This document shows, piece after piece, positions 18,974 to 27,072 of a stretch of DNA of 36,443 bases. This DNA is from Streptomyces tailanensis (lineage in GTDB: Bacteria > Actinomycetota > Actinomycetes > Streptomycetales > Streptomycetaceae). The stretch's first letter is position 1. Each line of letters opens with the position of its first letter. The notes under the pieces are model-generated. The model had not been told where the DNA came from, made no database searches, and saw only the letters and a program-made list of their open reading frames with translations. Location: positions 75,556-111,998 of the forward strand of contig NZ_VTHJ01000028.1 in assembly GCF_008386495.1 (NCBI RefSeq). The letters are read 5' to 3'. The position numbers and the translations under genes were made by a program.

Positions 18974-18979
18974 TAGAAT
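18974..18979 (+). promoter_or_regulatory. -10 element of the probable rpsD promoter
   Basis: TAGAAT, preceded by CTG, is the best -10 match in the rarA-rpsD gap. No good -35 lies 16-18 bases upstream (the region is the rarA stop), so recognition may rest on an extended -10. The transcript would begin near 18986. Confidence 0.5.
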
Positions 18980-19099
18980 CCTTCATACCGGGCAGGTTCC
19001 GTCCCGGCTGGTGTTGAGGGAGTAAGACCTTTCAGGTCGCTGACCTGCGGGGCTTCCTGAGCCAGGAATCCCTCTGCTACAGCTGGGGGAGGGTTCAAA

Positions 19100-19189
19100 G
19101 TGCTGCGTCCCGTGTCCGGCTCCGGTCGGCGCCTCAAGCGGGACATCCAGCCGGATCTTTTGATCCAGGAGCGTCGCGCACCGTCGTAG
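19100..19189 (+). CDS. Candidate 29-residue upstream ORF in the rpsD leader
   Basis: A GTG at 19100 follows GGGGGAGGG (19085-19093) at 6 bases and opens a 29-codon frame ending in TAG at 19187. The peptide is basic (VLRPVSGSGRRLKRD at its start, ending QERRAPS). About 79% of third positions are G or C, close to real genes here. The stop lies 12 bases before the hairpin at 19202-19240, the spacing expected of a leader peptide that influences a downstream attenuator. It may still be chance: it is short, and GC-rich DNA has few stops. Confidence 0.4.
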   Translation: MLRPVSGSGRRLKRDIQPDLLIQERRAPS

Positions 19190-19201
19190 GTGTCGCGGGC
19201 A

Positions 19202-19240
19202 GCCCACTACCACCCGGAGCTCCGGGAGCGGTCGGTGGGC
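19202..19240 (+). terminator. Attenuator-like hairpin in the rpsD leader
   Basis: GCCCAC (19202-19207) pairs with GTGGGC (19235-19240), ACC (19209-19211) with GGT (19230-19232), and the inner palindrome CCCGGAGCTCCGGG (19213-19226) closes the tip. No clean T-run follows, so it may pause polymerase or shape the leader rather than end transcription. Confidence 0.5.
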
Positions 19241-19380
19241 CGTTCGTGTGCTGCATGTATGTGCCCAGACCAGGGGAGCGGCTACCTGACACGTCCCTCG
19301 TGGACCTGACGGGATTCCCCGGCTGCGGATGCGACCTCCCGTAACCCTGAGGCAGCCGAATCAAGGAAAAGAAGGAAAAA

Positions 19381-19995
19381 GTGGCGAACCAGTCCCGCCC
19401 CAAGGTCAAGAAGTCGCGTGCCCTCGGCATCGCGCTGACCCCGAAGGCCGTCAAGTACTTCGAGGCCCGCCCCTACCCGCCGGGCGAGCACGGCCGTGGC
19501 CGCAAGCAGAACTCGGACTACAAGGTCCGTCTGCTCGAGAAGCAGCGTCTGCGCGCGCAGTACGACGTGTCCGAGCGTCAGCTCGTCCGCGCCTACGAGC
19601 GTGCCTCCAAGGTCCAGGGCAAGACCGGTGAGGCCCTGATCATCGAGCTCGAGCGCCGTCTCGACGCGCTGGTCCTGCGTTCGGGCATCGCCCGCACGAT
19701 CTACCAGGCCCGCCAGATGGTCGTCCACGGCCACATCGAGGTCAACGGCCACAAGGTCGACAAGCCGTCCTTCCGCGTCAAGCCGGACGACGTCGTCATG
19801 GTCCGTGAGCGCAGCCGCCAGAAGCCGCTGTTCGAGATCGCCCGCGAGGGCGGCTTCGCGGCCGACGGTGAGACCCCGCGCTACCTCCAGGTGAACCTCA
19901 AGGCCCTGGCGTTCCGCCTGGACCGCGAGCCCAACCGCAAGGAAGTCCCGGTCATCTGCGACGAGCAGCTCGTCGTCGAGTACTACGCCCGTTGA
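19381..19995 (+). CDS. rpsD: 30S ribosomal protein S4
   Basis: S4 is a primary 16S rRNA binder that starts small-subunit assembly. The GTG at 19381 follows GAAGGA (19371-19376). The 204 residues carry the S4 N-terminal domain (SRPKVKKSRALGIALTPKAVKYFEARPYPPGEHG, about 5-40) and the S4 RNA-binding motif (about 95-160, RLDALVLRSGIARTIYQARQMVVHGHIEVNG). The N-terminal zinc cysteines are missing and the only cysteine is near the end (VICDEQ), so this is the zinc-independent form. It is transcribed alone behind a long leader and ends before the hairpin at 20037. Confidence 0.97.
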   Translation: MANQSRPKVKKSRALGIALTPKAVKYFEARPYPPGEHGRGRKQNSDYKVRLLEKQRLRAQYDVSERQLVRAYERASKVQGKTGEALIIELERRLDALVLRSGIARTIYQARQMVVHGHIEVNGHKVDKPSFRVKPDDVVMVRERSRQKPLFEIAREGGFAADGETPRYLQVNLKALAFRLDREPNRKEVPVICDEQLVVEYYAR

Positions 19996-20036
19996 TCCTT
20001 TTTCGACGGACGTAGTACCCACGCAGCAAGCGTCAG

Positions 20037-20077
20037 CCCGTCGTCTCCCCGCCTTCCGAGGCGGGCGGGACGGCGGG
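20037..20077 (+). terminator. Hairpin terminator after rpsD
   Basis: The arm 20037-20053 (CCCGTCGTCTCCCCGCC) pairs with 20060-20077 (GGCGGGCGGGACGGCGGG), with a bulge and a wobble pair, around TTCCGA. It lies 41 bases after the rpsD stop. A -10-like TAGGCT for the next gene follows at 20135-20140. Confidence 0.7.
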
Positions 20078-20192
20078 CTCTCGCCTTACTGCCCCTGCGT
20101 CTTAATGCGGTACGGAGCGGCAGCCCCGGCGCGATAGGCTCGGGACACGACTTTTCGACGTTCAGGCATGTTCCAGGGAGCGGGTGCACACA

Positions 20193-20639
20193 GTGTCCGG
20201 TGGAGAGGTGGCCGGGATCCTGGTGGCCGTCTTCTGGGCGATCCTGGTCTCCTTCCTCGCCGTCGCGCTGGCGAGGCTGGCCCAGACGCTCAAGGCGACC
20301 ACCAAGCTCGTCGCGGACGTGACCGACCAGGCCGTCCCCCTCCTCGCCGACGCCTCCAGTGCCGTCCGCTCCGCGCAGACGCAGATCGACCGGGTCGACG
20401 CCATCGCGTCCGACGTCCAGGAGGTCACGTCGAACGCCTCGGCGCTCTCCACGACCGTCGCGTCCACCTTCGGCGGCCCCCTCGTCAAGGTCGCCGCCTT
20501 CGGCTACGGCGTACGCCGGGCCATCGGCGGCCGCCGGGAGGGCGAGCCCGCCAAGGAGCAGCGGCGTACCGTGATCGTGGGCCGTACCGTTCCGGGCGCG
20601 CGCCGGAGCAGGCGGAACACTCGTGGAAAGAAGGACTGA
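20193..20639 (+). CDS. DUF948 domain protein
   Basis: A 148-residue membrane protein when started at the GTG at 20193, 12 bases after AGGGAG; the GTG at 20184 is too close to that site. MSGGEVAGILVAVFWAILVSFLAVALARL contains one N-terminal transmembrane helix (about 6-27). A long helix follows (about 28-95) with the methyl-accepting-chemotaxis-like pattern of DUF948 (LAQTLKATTKLVADVTDQAVPLLADASSAVRSAQTQIDRV), then a basic tail ending RNTRGKKD. The function of DUF948 is not known. It begins a tight run with the next gene, alaS, ruvX, mltG and aroE. Confidence 0.88.
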   Translation: MSGGEVAGILVAVFWAILVSFLAVALARLAQTLKATTKLVADVTDQAVPLLADASSAVRSAQTQIDRVDAIASDVQEVTSNASALSTTVASTFGGPLVKVAAFGYGVRRAIGGRREGEPAKEQRRTVIVGRTVPGARRSRRNTRGKKD

Positions 20640-20646
20640 CCGAGCG

Positions 20647-21021
20647 ATGTTCCGCCGTACGTTCTGGTTCACCACAGGTGTCGCCGCCGGAGTGTGGGCC
20701 ACCACCAAGGTCAACCGCAAGCTCAAGCAGCTCACCCCCGAGCACCTCGCCACCCAGGCGGCGAACAAAGCGATCGAGGCGGGCGGCAGGCTCAAGGACC
20801 GGGCGGTCGGCTTCGCGCTCGAGGTCCGCGACAACATGGCCCAGCGGGAGGCCGAACTGGGCGAGGCACTCGGCATCGAGGCCAACCCCGACCAGGTTCC
20901 GGAGCTTCCGGCCCCCCGGCGCGTCATCGCCATCGAGAACAGCAACACACCGAAGTACAGCAGGAATCAGAGGTACGTCGAGAGCTCGTCGTACCCGTAC
21001 AACCGGAATGAGGACCACTGA
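20647..21021 (+). CDS. DUF6167-like small membrane-associated protein
   Basis: A 124-residue protein from the ATG at 20647, with GAAGGA upstream; the preceding gene ends 7 bases before. The N-terminus MFRRTFWFTTGVAAGVWATTKVNRKLKQL has one hydrophobic segment (about 6-22), then a helical region with HLATQAANKAIEAGGRLKDRAVGFALEVRDNMAQREAELGEALG (about 36-85), and a polar tail ending in SSSYPYNRNEDH. This small gene is a regular neighbour of DUF948 and alaS in Streptomyces. No function is known to me. Its stop overlaps the alaS start (TGATG), so translation is probably coupled. Confidence 0.85.
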   Translation: MFRRTFWFTTGVAAGVWATTKVNRKLKQLTPEHLATQAANKAIEAGGRLKDRAVGFALEVRDNMAQREAELGEALGIEANPDQVPELPAPRRVIAIENSNTPKYSRNQRYVESSSYPYNRNEDH

Positions 21022-23693
21022 TGGAGTCGGCTGAAATCCGCCGCCGCTGGTTGAGCTTCTTCGAGGAGCGCGGTCACACCGTCGTCCCTTCGGCGTCGCT
21101 CATCGCGGACGACCCGACTCTGCTCCTGGTCAACGCGGGCATGGTCCCGTTCAAGCCGTACTTCCTGGGCGAGGTCAAGCCTTCCTTCACCCGCGCCACC
21201 AGCGTCCAGAAGTGCGTCCGTACGCCGGACATCGAAGAGGTCGGCAAGACCACCCGGCACGGCACGTTCTTCCAGATGTGCGGCAACTTCTCCTTCGGCG
21301 ACTACTTCAAGGAAGGCGCCATCAAGTACGCCTGGGAGCTGCTCACCAGCCCCCAGGACAAGGGTGGTTACGGCCTGGAGCCGGAGAAGCTCTGGATCAC
21401 TGTCTACAAGGACGACGACGAGGCCGAGCGTATCTGGCACGAGCAGATCGGCGTGCCCAAGGAGCGCATCCAGCGTCTCGGCATGAAGGACAACTACTGG
21501 TCCATGGGCGTCCCCGGCCCGTGCGGCCCGTGCTCCGAGATCAACTACGACCGCGGCCCCGAGTTCGGCGTCGAGGGCGGCCCGGCCGTCAACGACGAGC
21601 GGTATGTGGAGATCTGGAACCTGGTCTTCATGCAGTACGAGCGCGGCGAGGGCACCTCGAAGGAGGACTTCGAGATCCTCGGCGAGCTGCCCAGCAAGAA
21701 CATCGACACGGGCCTCGGCCTGGAGCGCCTCGCCATGATTCTGCAGGGCGTGCAGAACATGTACGAGATCGACACCTCCATGGCCGTCATCAACAAGGCC
21801 ACCGAGCTCACCGGTGTCCGTTACGGCGACGCCAAGGACTCCGACGTCTCCCTGCGCGTGGTCACCGACCACATCCGCACCGCCGTGATGCTCATCGGCG
21901 ACGGCGTCACCCCCGGCAACGAGGGCCGTGGCTACGTCCTGCGCCGCATCATGCGCCGCGCCATCCGCAACATGCGGCTGCTCGGCGCCACCGGCCCGGT
22001 AGTCAAGGATCTCATCGACGTCGTCATCGGCATGATGGGCCAGCAGTACCCGGAGCTGATCACCGATCGCGAGCGCATCGAGAAGGTCGCCCTCGCCGAG
22101 GAGAACGCCTTCCTCAAGACGCTGAAGGCCGGCACGAACATCCTCGACACGGCCATCACCGACACCAAGGCCGCCGGTGGCAAGCAGCTGCCCGGCGACA
22201 AGGCGTTCCTGCTCCACGACACCTGGGGCTTCCCGATCGACCTCACCCTGGAGATGGCCGCCGAGCAGGGCCTCTCCGTGGACGAGGACGGCTTCCGCCG
22301 TCTGATGAAGGAGCAGCGGGACAAGGCCAAGGCCGACGCCCGGTCCAAGAAGACCGGCCACGCCGACCTCGGCGCCTACCGCGAGATCGCCGACACCGCC
22401 GGCGAGACCGACTTCATCGGCTACGCGGACACCGAGGGCGAGACGACGATCGTCGGCATCCTCGTCGACGGCGTCTCCTCCCCGGTCGCCACCGAGGGCG
22501 ACGAGGTCGAGATCGTCCTCGACCGCACCCCGTTCTACGCCGAGGGCGGCGGCCAGATCGGCGACACCGGCCGCATCAAGGTCGACTCCGGTGCCGTCAT
22601 CGAGATCCGAGACTGCCAGAAGCCGGTCCCGGGCGTGTACGTCCACAAGGGCGTCGTCCAGGTAGGCGAGGTCACCGTCGGCGCCAAGGCCCAGGCCTCG
22701 ATCGACGGCCTGCGCCGCAAGGCCATCGCCCGCGCCCACTCGGCCACGCACCTCACCCACCAGGCGCTGCGCGACGCCCTCGGCCCGACGGCCGCCCAGG
22801 CCGGTTCCGAGAACCAGCCCGGCCGCTTCCGCTTCGACTTCGGTTCCCCGTCCGCCGTTCCGACGGCCGTGATGACCGACGTCGAGCAGAAGATCAACGA
22901 GGTACTCGCCCGCGACCTCGACGTCCGCGCCGACATCATGGGCATCGACGAGGCCAGGAAGCAGGGCGCCATCGCCGAGTTCGGCGAGAAGTACGGCGAG
23001 CGCGTCCGCGTCGTCACCATCGGCGACTTCTCCAAGGAACTGTGCGGCGGCACGCACGTCCACAACACCGCCCAGCTGGGGCTGGTCAAGCTTCTCGGCG
23101 AGTCCTCGATCGGCTCGGGTGTGCGCCGTATCGAGGCCCTCGTCGGTGTCGACGCCTACAACTTCCTCGCCCGTGAGCACACGGTCGTCGCCCAGCTCCA
23201 GGAGCTGATCAAGGGCCGCCCGGAGGAGCTCCCGGAGAAGGTCTCCGCCATGCTCGGCAAGCTGAAGGACGCCGAGAAGGAGATCGAGAAGTTCCGCGCG
23301 GAGAAGGTTCTGCAGGCCGCCGCCGGTCTCGCCGAGTCCGCCAAGGACATCCGCGGCGTTGCTCTCGTGACCGGTCAGGTCCCGGACGGCACGACCGCCG
23401 ACGACCTGCGCAAGCTGGTCCTCGACGTGCGCGGACGCATCCAGGGAGGCCGGGCCGCCGTGGTCGCCCTGTTCACCGCGGTGAACGGTAAGCCGCTGAC
23501 GGTCATCGCCACCAACGAGGCCGCCCGCGAGCGTGGTCTGAAGGCCGGCGATCTGGTCCGTACGGCCGCCAAGACCCTCGGCGGTGGCGGTGGCGGCAAG
23601 CCCGACGTCGCCCAGGGCGGTGGCCAGAACCCGGCCGCCATCGGCGAAGCCGTGGACGCCGTCGAGCGACTGGTCGGCGAGACGGCCAAGTGA
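21021..23693 (+). CDS. alaS: Alanyl-tRNA synthetase
   Basis: The enzyme charges tRNA-Ala and clears mischarged Ser and Gly. Its 890 residues are the full length. The class II catalytic core begins at once (MESAEIRRRWLSFFEERGHTVVPSASL) with GTFFQMCGNFSFGDYFK and the GLGLERLAMILQG motif 3. The editing domain carries its zinc-binding residues: HSATH at 573-577 and CGGTH at 675-679. The C-Ala domain runs from about 750 and ends in a glycine-rich stretch (LGGGGGGKPDVAQGGG). It starts on the overlapping TGATG and ends in an overlap with ruvX. Confidence 0.98.
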   Translation: MESAEIRRRWLSFFEERGHTVVPSASLIADDPTLLLVNAGMVPFKPYFLGEVKPSFTRATSVQKCVRTPDIEEVGKTTRHGTFFQMCGNFSFGDYFKEGAIKYAWELLTSPQDKGGYGLEPEKLWITVYKDDDEAERIWHEQIGVPKERIQRLGMKDNYWSMGVPGPCGPCSEINYDRGPEFGVEGGPAVNDERYVEIWNLVFMQYERGEGTSKEDFEILGELPSKNIDTGLGLERLAMILQGVQNMYEIDTSMAVINKATELTGVRYGDAKDSDVSLRVVTDHIRTAVMLIGDGVTPGNEGRGYVLRRIMRRAIRNMRLLGATGPVVKDLIDVVIGMMGQQYPELITDRERIEKVALAEENAFLKTLKAGTNILDTAITDTKAAGGKQLPGDKAFLLHDTWGFPIDLTLEMAAEQGLSVDEDGFRRLMKEQRDKAKADARSKKTGHADLGAYREIADTAGETDFIGYADTEGETTIVGILVDGVSSPVATEGDEVEIVLDRTPFYAEGGGQIGDTGRIKVDSGAVIEIRDCQKPVPGVYVHKGVVQVGEVTVGAKAQASIDGLRRKAIARAHSATHLTHQALRDALGPTAAQAGSENQPGRFRFDFGSPSAVPTAVMTDVEQKINEVLARDLDVRADIMGIDEARKQGAIAEFGEKYGERVRVVTIGDFSKELCGGTHVHNTAQLGLVKLLGESSIGSGVRRIEALVGVDAYNFLAREHTVVAQLQELIKGRPEELPEKVSAMLGKLKDAEKEIEKFRAEKVLQAAAGLAESAKDIRGVALVTGQVPDGTTADDLRKLVLDVRGRIQGGRAAVVALFTAVNGKPLTVIATNEAARERGLKAGDLVRTAAKTLGGGGGGKPDVAQGGGQNPAAIGEAVDAVERLVGETAK

Positions 23694-24196
23694 GCACGAC
23701 CCCTCACGCGAGCGAAGACGACGGCCCGGTCATGCGCCGCGGCCGTCGGCTCGCGATCGATGTCGGGGACGCCCGTATCGGAGTCGCCTCGTGCGACCCC
23801 GACGGGATCCTCGCCACCCCGGTCGAGACGGTCCCCGGACGCGATGTTCCGGCAGCTCAACGTCGGTTGAAGCAACTCGTCGAGGAGTACGAACCGATCG
23901 AGGTCGTGGTCGGACTCCCTCGCTCCCTCAAGGGGGGCGAGGGCCCGGCCGCGGTCAAGGTCCGCGGTTTCGCCCAGGAGCTGGCCCGCATGATCGCGCC
24001 TGTTCCGGTGAGACTCATCGACGAGAGGATGACCACAGTGACCGCCGGTCAAGGTCTCCGCGCCTCGGGGGTCAAATCGAAAAAAGGCAGGTCGGTCATC
24101 GACCAGGCAGCAGCCGTGATCATCCTGCAACAGGCGCTGGAATCCGAACGGGTGTCAGGTAAAGCTCCCGGCGAAGGCGTCGAAGTGGCCAACTGA
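23690..24196 (+). CDS. ruvX: YqgF/RuvX-family Holliday junction resolvase-like nuclease
   Basis: Members of this family (YqgF) take part in maturation of the 16S rRNA 5' end and have an RNase H-like fold. The GTG at 23690 overlaps the alaS stop (GTGA), giving 168 residues; the ATG at 23732 is a possible shorter start. The conserved residues are present: D24 in LAIDVGDARIGVA, the VVGLPRSLKG loop (73-82), DERMTTVTA (111-119) and D138 in SVIDQAAAVIILQ. The C-terminal 20 residues are a variable extension. The gene lies between alaS and mltG, the usual actinobacterial place. Confidence 0.94.
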   Translation: MSTTPHASEDDGPVMRRGRRLAIDVGDARIGVASCDPDGILATPVETVPGRDVPAAQRRLKQLVEEYEPIEVVVGLPRSLKGGEGPAAVKVRGFAQELARMIAPVPVRLIDERMTTVTAGQGLRASGVKSKKGRSVIDQAAAVIILQQALESERVSGKAPGEGVEVAN

Positions 24197-24320
24197 TCGC
24201 GATACGGTAACGTTCCGCGCGATGCGGTGGCCTTCGAACAGCCTCCGCACAAATAGAGGCGGGGACGAAAGCCGAGCCACAAGCCCCGCGTGACCGCCGC
24301 CTCGCGGCTCTAGGGGATCG

Positions 24321-26105
24321 ATGACTGAGTATGGCCGGGGCCCAGGCTCCGAACCGTGGCATCCGGACGACCCGTTGTACGGGGACGGCGGATGGGACGG
24401 ACAGCAGGCCCAGGCGGGCCAGCAGTCCCCCTACGGCGGCCAGCCGCAGCAGTACCCGGAGCAGCAGCAACAGCAGCAGTCGTACGACCAGGGCAACGGT
24501 GGCTGGGGTACCGGTCACCAGGATGTCTACGCGCAGCATCAGCAGTACCAGCAGGAGTACGGCGACCCCGGGCAGCAGCAGTACCCCGGCCAGCACCAGC
24601 AGCACCAGCAGTACGCCGGTCATGACCAGCAGCAGTACGGCCATGGCAACGGCGGCTGGAGCGACGGGACGCACCAGCACATCGCCCAGGGCCATTACGG
24701 GGCCGACCCGGCCGACCCCTACGGGCAGCAGCAGGCCATGGCGTACGGCGGTGGGCAGCCCGACTTCTACGGCACGCCCGACGCGTATCCACCACCGGAG
24801 CCGCCCTCGCGCCGTCGCGCCGAGCCCGAGCCGGATCCAGAGCCGGCCCCCGAGCCCCAGCAGGCCGCCGAGCGGACCGACTGGGATCCCGGTCCGGATC
24901 AGGGCGAGATCGCGTTCTTCGCGGGCGGAGCCGATGACGACGATGACGACGAGGCGGGGGAACGCGGCGGTCGCGGCGACCGGAAGGGGCGGGGCGGCAA
25001 GCCGGGCAAGGCGGGCAAGGACGGCAGGAAGCGCCGTAACGGTGCGGCCTGTCTGGTGGTCGTGCTCGTTTTCGGTGGCGGTATCGGTGGTGCCACATAT
25101 TTCGGCTACCAGTTTTATCAAAGCCGTTTCGCCGAGGCCCCTGATTATGTGGGGGATGGTACGAAGGAGACCGTTACGGTCACCATTTCAAAGGGTGACG
25201 TCGGTTCCGTGATCGGTCAGAAGCTGAAAGCGGCAGGGGTCGTCAAGAGCGTTGATGCCTTTACGGCTGCGCAGGCGCAACAGCCCGACAAGCTGGTTCA
25301 AGCGGGCGTCTATCTGCTCAAGAAAGAGATGTCCGCTGAAAGCGCTCTCGCCTTGATGCTCGATCCGAAGAGTCAGAACAACTTCACCATTGCCGAAGGC
25401 ACGCGGAACAAAGACATCTACGCAAAGATCGACAAGGAGCTCGGGCTCAAGAAGGGCACGACCGAGGGCGTTGCCGAGAAGGAATTGCCGACCCTGGGCC
25501 TTCCTGACTGGGCGAACGAGGACGACGACATCAAGGATCCGTTGGAAGGATTCCTCTACCCGTCCACCTATCCGGTCGCCAAGGGTATGAAGCCCAAGGA
25601 TGTCCTGAAGGAGATGGTCGCCGTCGCCAAGGCGAAGTACGAGGAATTGGACCTGGAGGACAAGGCCGAGGACCTGGACCTCGAGAATCCTCTCCAGTTG
25701 CTCACCGTGGCGAGCCTCGTGCAGGCCGAGGGAAAATACAAGAAGGACTTCGAAAAGGTCGCCAGGGTCGTCTACAACAGGCTCGATCCAGACAACACCG
25801 AGACATACGGCCTTCTCGACTTCGACTCGACGGTGAACTATCTGCGCGGTGAATCCAAGCTCGCCACGGGTTCGGTCGATTCACTGCGGCAGATCGACGA
25901 CCCGTACAACACGTACAAGATCAAGGGCCTGCCGCCCGGACCGATCGGCAATCCGGGCCAGGACGCGATCGAGGCGACCCTCAAGCCGGCCAAGGGAGAC
26001 TGGTACTACTTCGTGTCGATCAGCGAGGACGAGACGCTCTTCGCCGTGACCAACGCAGAGCACAACGAGAACCGTAAGAAGTACCAGGAAGCGCAGAACG
26101 GATAA
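24321..26105 (+). CDS. mltG: Endolytic murein transglycosylase MltG (YceG family)
   Basis: MltG cuts nascent glycan strands at the membrane and so ends peptidoglycan chains. The ATG at 24321 follows AGGGGAT. In 594 residues there is a cytoplasmic N-terminal region of about 240 residues, extremely rich in Gln, Tyr, Gly and His up to about 150, then Pro/Glu, an Asp run (205-210) and a basic Lys/Arg/Gly stretch. One transmembrane helix follows (about 241-262). The YceG catalytic domain (about 285-590) has TISKGDVGSVIGQKLKAAGVV, GFLYPSTYPV and the catalytic glutamate E470 in ASLVQAEGKY, with VVYNRL and the GLPPGPIGNPG motif after it. aroE begins directly at the stop. Confidence 0.95.
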   Translation: MTEYGRGPGSEPWHPDDPLYGDGGWDGQQAQAGQQSPYGGQPQQYPEQQQQQQSYDQGNGGWGTGHQDVYAQHQQYQQEYGDPGQQQYPGQHQQHQQYAGHDQQQYGHGNGGWSDGTHQHIAQGHYGADPADPYGQQQAMAYGGGQPDFYGTPDAYPPPEPPSRRRAEPEPDPEPAPEPQQAAERTDWDPGPDQGEIAFFAGGADDDDDDEAGERGGRGDRKGRGGKPGKAGKDGRKRRNGAACLVVVLVFGGGIGGATYFGYQFYQSRFAEAPDYVGDGTKETVTVTISKGDVGSVIGQKLKAAGVVKSVDAFTAAQAQQPDKLVQAGVYLLKKEMSAESALALMLDPKSQNNFTIAEGTRNKDIYAKIDKELGLKKGTTEGVAEKELPTLGLPDWANEDDDIKDPLEGFLYPSTYPVAKGMKPKDVLKEMVAVAKAKYEELDLEDKAEDLDLENPLQLLTVASLVQAEGKYKKDFEKVARVVYNRLDPDNTETYGLLDFDSTVNYLRGESKLATGSVDSLRQIDDPYNTYKIKGLPPGPIGNPGQDAIEATLKPAKGDWYYFVSISEDETLFAVTNAEHNENRKKYQEAQNG

Positions 26106-26945
26106 ATGAGCCGCACCACCAGCAAGAACCGGGCCGCCGTACTCGGTTCCCCGATCGCCCACTCGCTCTCTCCTGTGCTCCATCGGGCAGCGTACGAGGA
26201 GTTGGGGCTCGTCGACTGGTCGTACGACCGGTTCGAGGTCGATGAGGAGGCGTTGCCGGGGTTCGTCGAGAAGCTCGGGCCGGAGTGGGCGGGGCTGTCG
26301 CTGACGATGCCGCTCAAACGGGCCGTCATTCCGCTGCTGGACGAGATCAGTGAGACGGCGGCCTCGGTCGAGGCGGTCAACACGCTGGTGTTCACCGAGG
26401 ACGGGCGGCGGGTCGGCGACAACACCGACATCCCCGGGATGGTCGCCGCGCTGTGGGAGCGGGGTGTCGAGCAGGTGGATTCCGCCGCGATCCTCGGCGC
26501 CGGGGCCACCGCGTCGTCCGCGCTGGCCGCGCTCGCCCGGATCTGCACCGGTGAGGTCGTGGCGTACGTGCGGAGTGAGAGCCGGGCGGCCGAGATGCGG
26601 CAGTGGGGCGAGCGGCTGGGTGTCGAGGTGCGTACGGAGGACTGGGCGGAGGCGGAGCGAGGGCTGAGCGCGCCGCTTGTCATCGCCACGACGCCGTCCG
26701 GGGCCACGGACGCGCTGTCTTCCGTCGTACCGGAGCGGCCGGCGACCCTGTTCGATGTGCTGTACGACCCGTGGCCGACCGAGTTGGCGGCGCGCTGGTC
26801 CGCGTATGGCGGGGCCGTGGTGAGCGGGCTCGATCTGCTGGTGCACCAGGCGGTGTTGCAGGTCGAGCAGATGACCGGGTGCAAGCCGGCGCCTGTGGGG
26901 GCGATGCGGCGGGCGGGGGAGCGGGCGTTGGCCGGGCGGGGCTAG
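26106..26945 (+). CDS. aroE: Shikimate dehydrogenase
   Basis: The enzyme reduces 3-dehydroshikimate to shikimate with NADPH. The ATG at 26106 follows the mltG stop without a gap (TAAATG). In 279 residues the shikimate site is complete: S20 and S22 in HSLSPVLH, K71 in LTMPLKRA, N92 in AVNTL and D107 in DNTDIPG. The nucleotide loop is GAGATASS (131-138), a slight variant of the usual GAGGA(S/A). Near the end, GLDLLVHQAVLQ is conserved. It heads the shikimate genes of the window; aroC, aroK and aroB lie beyond an intervening molybdenum-enzyme locus. Confidence 0.95.
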   Translation: MSRTTSKNRAAVLGSPIAHSLSPVLHRAAYEELGLVDWSYDRFEVDEEALPGFVEKLGPEWAGLSLTMPLKRAVIPLLDEISETAASVEAVNTLVFTEDGRRVGDNTDIPGMVAALWERGVEQVDSAAILGAGATASSALAALARICTGEVVAYVRSESRAAEMRQWGERLGVEVRTEDWAEAERGLSAPLVIATTPSGATDALSSVVPERPATLFDVLYDPWPTELAARWSAYGGAVVSGLDLLVHQAVLQVEQMTGCKPAPVGAMRRAGERALAGRG

Positions 26946-27020
26946 TTGCTTGGGCGCCCGGCGGTTGCTGCTGGGCGGGGGTGGGTTTCGCTCACCGGCG
27001 CTTGCCGGGTGCCGCTGCGC

Positions 27021-27072
27021 CCGCCCTCCCCCACTCTCGGCTCCGCTCGAGCGGGAGGTGCCCCCATCGCCC
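27021..27072 (+). repeat. Streptomyces-type intergenic repeat
   Basis: The stretch with CTCCCCCACTCTCGGCTCCG followed by the perfect palindrome CCGCTCGAGCGG (27043-27054) and GGGAGGTGCCCCCATCG looks like an intergenic repeat that I recall from many Streptomyces genomes. Only one copy is in this window, so the repeat status is from memory. Confidence 0.5.

Larger units (their letters stand above)
18986..19380 (+). ncRNA. Long structured 5' leader of rpsD
   Basis: About 395 nt lie between the likely transcription start and rpsD. They contain a chain of inverted repeats: CCGGG/CCCGG near 18988-19007; GACCT/AGGTC (19026-19030 with 19034-19038), which excludes CAGGTC/GACCTG (19033-19038 with 19042-19047); TTCCTG/CAGGAA (19054-19059 with 19063-19068); and GAGGGA/TCCCTC (19016-19021 with 19069-19074), which encloses the previous ones. 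CCCTC at 19070-19074 can instead pair with GAGGG at 19089-19093, the ribosome site of the uORF at 19100. Further on are GGATC/GATCC (19153-19166) and the large hairpin 19202-19240. Switching pairings of this sort are what a regulatory leader looks like; feedback by S4 protein is a reasonable guess because S4 autoregulates in other bacteria. I recognise no Rfam family. Confidence 0.55.

Noticed and set aside
19091..19100. GGGTTCAAAG in the rpsD leader looks like a tRNA T-loop
   Set aside because: No acceptor, D or anticodon arms can be formed around it.
20967..23180. A 737-codon minus-strand frame opposite alaS
   Set aside because: Antisense shadow of alaS, with Val/Leu/Asp/Gly-rich composition and no motif.
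24390..24640. CAG-rich stretch in mltG as a possible DNA tandem repeat
   Set aside because: No fixed repeat unit; the pattern comes from Gln and Tyr codons of a low-complexity protein segment.
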